Shown one piece after another: positions 61,382-64,000 of a DNA stretch of 64,000 nt. The stretch is from Ceratothoa steindachneri (lineage: Eukaryota > Arthropoda > Malacostraca > Isopoda > Cymothoidae). A program made the translations under genes and the position numbers. The DNA is taken from assembly GCA_963969495.1 (NCBI GenBank), contig OZ018330.1, forward strand, positions 65,958,513-66,022,512, written 5' to 3'. The stretch's first letter is position 1, and each line of letters opens with the position of its first letter. The notes below the pieces were generated by a model, which saw only the letters and a list, made by a program, of their open reading frames with translations, made no database searches and was not told the origin of the DNA.

Positions 61382-63310
61382 TTATATTTGTCACATATAT
61401 AGGACTATCAACATAGCAAAAATTAAACAGTGGTTAACAAAAATGTAATACTCATTTAAAATAAATAATTAGTCATACAAAAAATAAAATCCCTTTGCAA
61501 AATTAAATAAATATATCATCAACTCTTTGTTCATTCAATGCGATCCTTGTGCTTCATTCAGTTTAACAAGTTTTTCAATATCAGGGTCTATAGTTGTAAG
61601 AGACAGACGAAGATCACCTCTTCTTACTATTTCTAAGCGGCTGCAAGCTTTGGATAGGAGGTGTGACACTTTACTAAAACCAAACTCAACCCGATAAGAA
61701 GTAGGAAAAGCAATAAAATATATTTTTTCGTCACAAAGCAAAGGGTATTTCATAGGAATTTCATGACTTGTCCATAAATTCCTGACGCATGCTTAAATCT
61801 AGCCAGAGAAGTTTGATCACTCTGTAACTCAATAAGGCTTTCTTGAAATCTGATATCAACATCAGCTGCATTAATTCCAAATTAGTCTAACACCCAAACT
61901 GGAATGTCCAGTTGTAGAAGATCTCTGAACCTAACTTCCATATCACTATGCAATTACTCCAAATGATTAATGTATACTAAAATATCATCTTCTTTCAGCT
62001 CACTCTCAATAGTGCAGAGGGTTGGAAACTGTATCAACTCTTTTCTCCCCATATTTGTCTTGAACAGCTTAATTTTCCCCATAAATGCACAAATAGACTT
62101 TTTGTAAGTTAAAATATTTGCATTTTTACCTTGTAGCTGTTTTTTTTCAAGATATTTAGCTTTTCAAATATATCTGTAAGGTAGAATTTGTCATATTTGG
62201 CAGCAAGGATTCTTACTCCAAGGTGCTTACCATCCAGAAATAACACCACACTATCCCAAAGTGCAATGAAGGAAATCAGACAATTGCCCTTAGAAAGCCA
62301 TCGCACCTTTGTATGCAAAAGTAGGCGCTCAAAACATTCTTGATTGGTAGCACAGAGTTGTCGGAAAAGACGCTCTTAAAGTGGATTTGACTTGATAAGG
62401 TTGACTGTCTTGATTACACTATCAAGTGAATCTTTCAGACGTACTCCTAGGTTTTTTGCAATCAGATGTTGACGGTGGACAACACAGTGTATGCAAAAAG
62501 TTAGGCAACAGCCTCTTTTAAATGTGCAATAAATCCCCTATATCTACCTACCATAGCGGCGGCGCCATCAGTTGCACAAGCCATAATATTCCCAAGTGGA
62601 ATATCATTTTCTTTGAAATAGGTCACTACTTCTTTAAAAATTGTTTCACCTTTAGTATCCGTCAAAAGGCTGCAGGAAAAAAGCATTTCTTAAATGAGTT
62701 GATCTTTATCCAAAAATCTAACATACTTCATGAGAAAAGCTTCGTTATCACATAATAACGTTTTATAAATTCGTAATGCAAAGGTCTTTACTTGTAAATG
62801 TATAACGAGTTTTTCTTCTACATCCTCTGCCATTTTGCAATACGTCTTGATACTGTATTATTGCTCAGCGGAATGACTTCAGTGATTTTGGAGGGATTTT
62901 GTTGCATGACAGTTGACATAACCACAGATACTGAAGGCAAAATCAATTCTTCGCCAATATTATGAGGTTTTACCGATTTAGCTATTAGCTTGGAAATCTC
63001 ATAAGATGCAATTAAACCTTTGTCTAGTTTTGCCGCTGTTTTGCTAAACATATCTTTAATAGTGCTCCTTGCTTGGAAATCATCCCGCAGCTTTTTAAAG
63101 TAATCTAATGTTTTGTCTTTTTTGTCCTTGTGCTTATTCTCCAAATGTATTTTAAGCTTACTTGGTCGCATACTATCATTAGAAAGTGTAGCCGTACATA
63201 AAATACACAATGGCTGTGTTATCTTGTCTGGTAAATGTATAAAACCATAAGCTAAATACTCATTGGAGTATTGTCGACATTTTTTCTTCGTCGCCGTAGC
63301 CCTGGGTTAT
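61382..63310 (-). mobile_element. hAT element body interrupted by the LTR retrotransposon
   Basis: Contains the minus-strand hAT transposase relic (61535-63295). Its 3' side continues, after removal of the LTR element, into 53250-53395, where a hAT-type terminus lies. The other terminus is not identified; the right boundary is set only by the coding relic. Confidence 0.65.
61535..63295 (-). pseudogene. hAT transposase of the ZBED/FAM200-like type
   Basis: The minus strand starts near 63290 with KCRQYSNEYLAYGFI and PLCILCTATLSNDSMRPSKL plus KIHLENKH, a BED-type finger (CxxC, H...H). The frame 63210-62818 continues with GLIASYEISKLIAKSVKPHN and VIPLSNNTVSRRIAKWQ. Next, FALRIYKTLLCDNEAF stands where related proteins read FALQLDES, so the first catalytic Asp is lost. 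62686-62501 has GNIMACATDGAAAMVGRYRG (second Asp present), and 62318-62109 has HTKVRWLSKGNCL. The dimerisation end at 61753-61535 reads IAFPTSYRVEFGFSKVSHLL and RRGDLRLSLTTIDPDIEKLV. Stops and frameshifts lie between. A splice-acceptor-like TTCTGCACAG precedes the N-terminus at about 63320. Confidence 0.9.
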
Positions 63311-63507
63311 CTGTGCAGAAGAAATTTAATATATTAATAATATATATATTACATTTTAGAGCTGAAGCTCACCGCAACAGAATGAAAGGCGCTTATCTCA
63401 GCGGCGAAAAAGGAAGACTATTTCTGAGAAAAGACCCAGAAACAACCCCCATTCCCTGTGCAGAGCACTGAGTCTGTGACAAACACCAACTCCTATTAGA
63501 GACGGCC

Positions 63508-63696
63508 ACGAAAATTTCAGACATGTCTAATAAATAGAAACGCTAATAAAATAGCTGCATTGAAAATTTTGTTTTCCTTTTTTGTGCTAAATACTTGCCC
63601 TTGATGGTAAATATTTGACACCAAAATAAGAAACGTAAAACAATGCAACTATTTTTATGAGCGTTTCGATTAATTGGACATGTCCGAAATTTTCGT
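63508..63696. mobile_element. Foldback MITE-like element, 189 bp
   Basis: Arms 63508-63562 and 63641-63696 are inverse repeats with a few mismatches, starting ACGAAAATTTC.GACATGTC at each tip. There is a 78-bp AT-rich centre and no coding capacity. I could not define a target duplication. Confidence 0.82.
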
Positions 63697-64000
63697 TGTT
63701 GATTGTATATCCTGGTACTCTGTACCTGTACCTAAATGCAAAACAGCAGAAATGTACTCCCTCAGGAGATTAGATCTGCATTAATTTTAGTAATATATTA
63801 TATATAAATATATATTACTCAAATGAATGCAGATACAAAACGATAAGTACAATCATTAGAATCTAAGATTAAATGCTAATCTCGTAAATAAGCCCTAAGT
63901 GAAACCAAAGTGAAAAAAATTATGATTTGGTGTAGGCCTAGCAATGGCACACTTTATTTACAAACAAAAATGCTCAGTTATTTACTTATAAAAATCTTAT
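63697..64000. other. AT-rich, no gene seen
   Basis: Includes a short AT palindrome near 63790-63816 (TAATATATTATATATAAATA). Nothing else recognised. Confidence 0.5.

Overview
This window looks like repeat-dominated DNA from an animal nuclear genome. I recognise no single-copy host gene in it. It is AT-rich, the coding remnants are nearly all eukaryotic transposable elements, and almost every one is broken by stops or frameshifts. The mix (several mariner/Tc1 families, hAT, Penelope-like, LINE, an LTR element, a Polinton-type integrase) fits an arthropod. From memory, several transposase families resemble those of sea-louse-type copepods, but that is a weak inference.

Layout. 1-7.4 kb: a DD41D-type mariner (584-1799) and a second mariner-like element (2524-3703), both abutting (TA)n tracts. 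Then comes a Penelope-like element (PLE, 3811-5955) bounded by ~345 bp inverted repeats, each carrying a hammerhead-ribozyme fold, and a second PLE relic (6170-6757). 7.4-19 kb: mostly anonymous AT-rich DNA with two LINE relics (about 10.9-12.4 kb minus, 16.3-17.7 kb plus) and a 5S-like fragment. 19.1-26.3 kb: a hAT element (19146-22219), two copies of one mariner (22623-23771 and 25373-26305), and a DD37E-type Tc1-like element (23774-25017) wedged directly against the first copy. 27.4-28.2 kb and 45.3-46.5 kb: two broken copies of a repetitive protein family that I cannot assign to a transposon class.

30.7-40.3 kb: about 9.6 kb of a diverged 32-bp tandem repeat with local higher-order duplications and apparent CpG decay. 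42-47.4 kb: a LINE 3' part, the second copy of the unknown family, and a third PLE relic. 51.4-64 kb: a Polinton-type integrase relic, then a nest in which a Tc1-like element is cut by a hAT element, which in turn contains a complete LTR retrotransposon (53396-61376).

The most notable item is that LTR retrotransposon. Its proteins are Ty3/gypsy-like, but integrase lies upstream of reverse transcriptase and RNase H (gag-PR-IN-RT-RH). That is the unusual order described for Gmr1-like elements. It has two 1.5 kb LTRs, a TGTAT target duplication, a polypurine tract and a GPY/F module, and the uninterrupted frame 57360-58784 runs from integrase into RT. The second notable item is the PLE with inverted termini and paired hammerhead folds.
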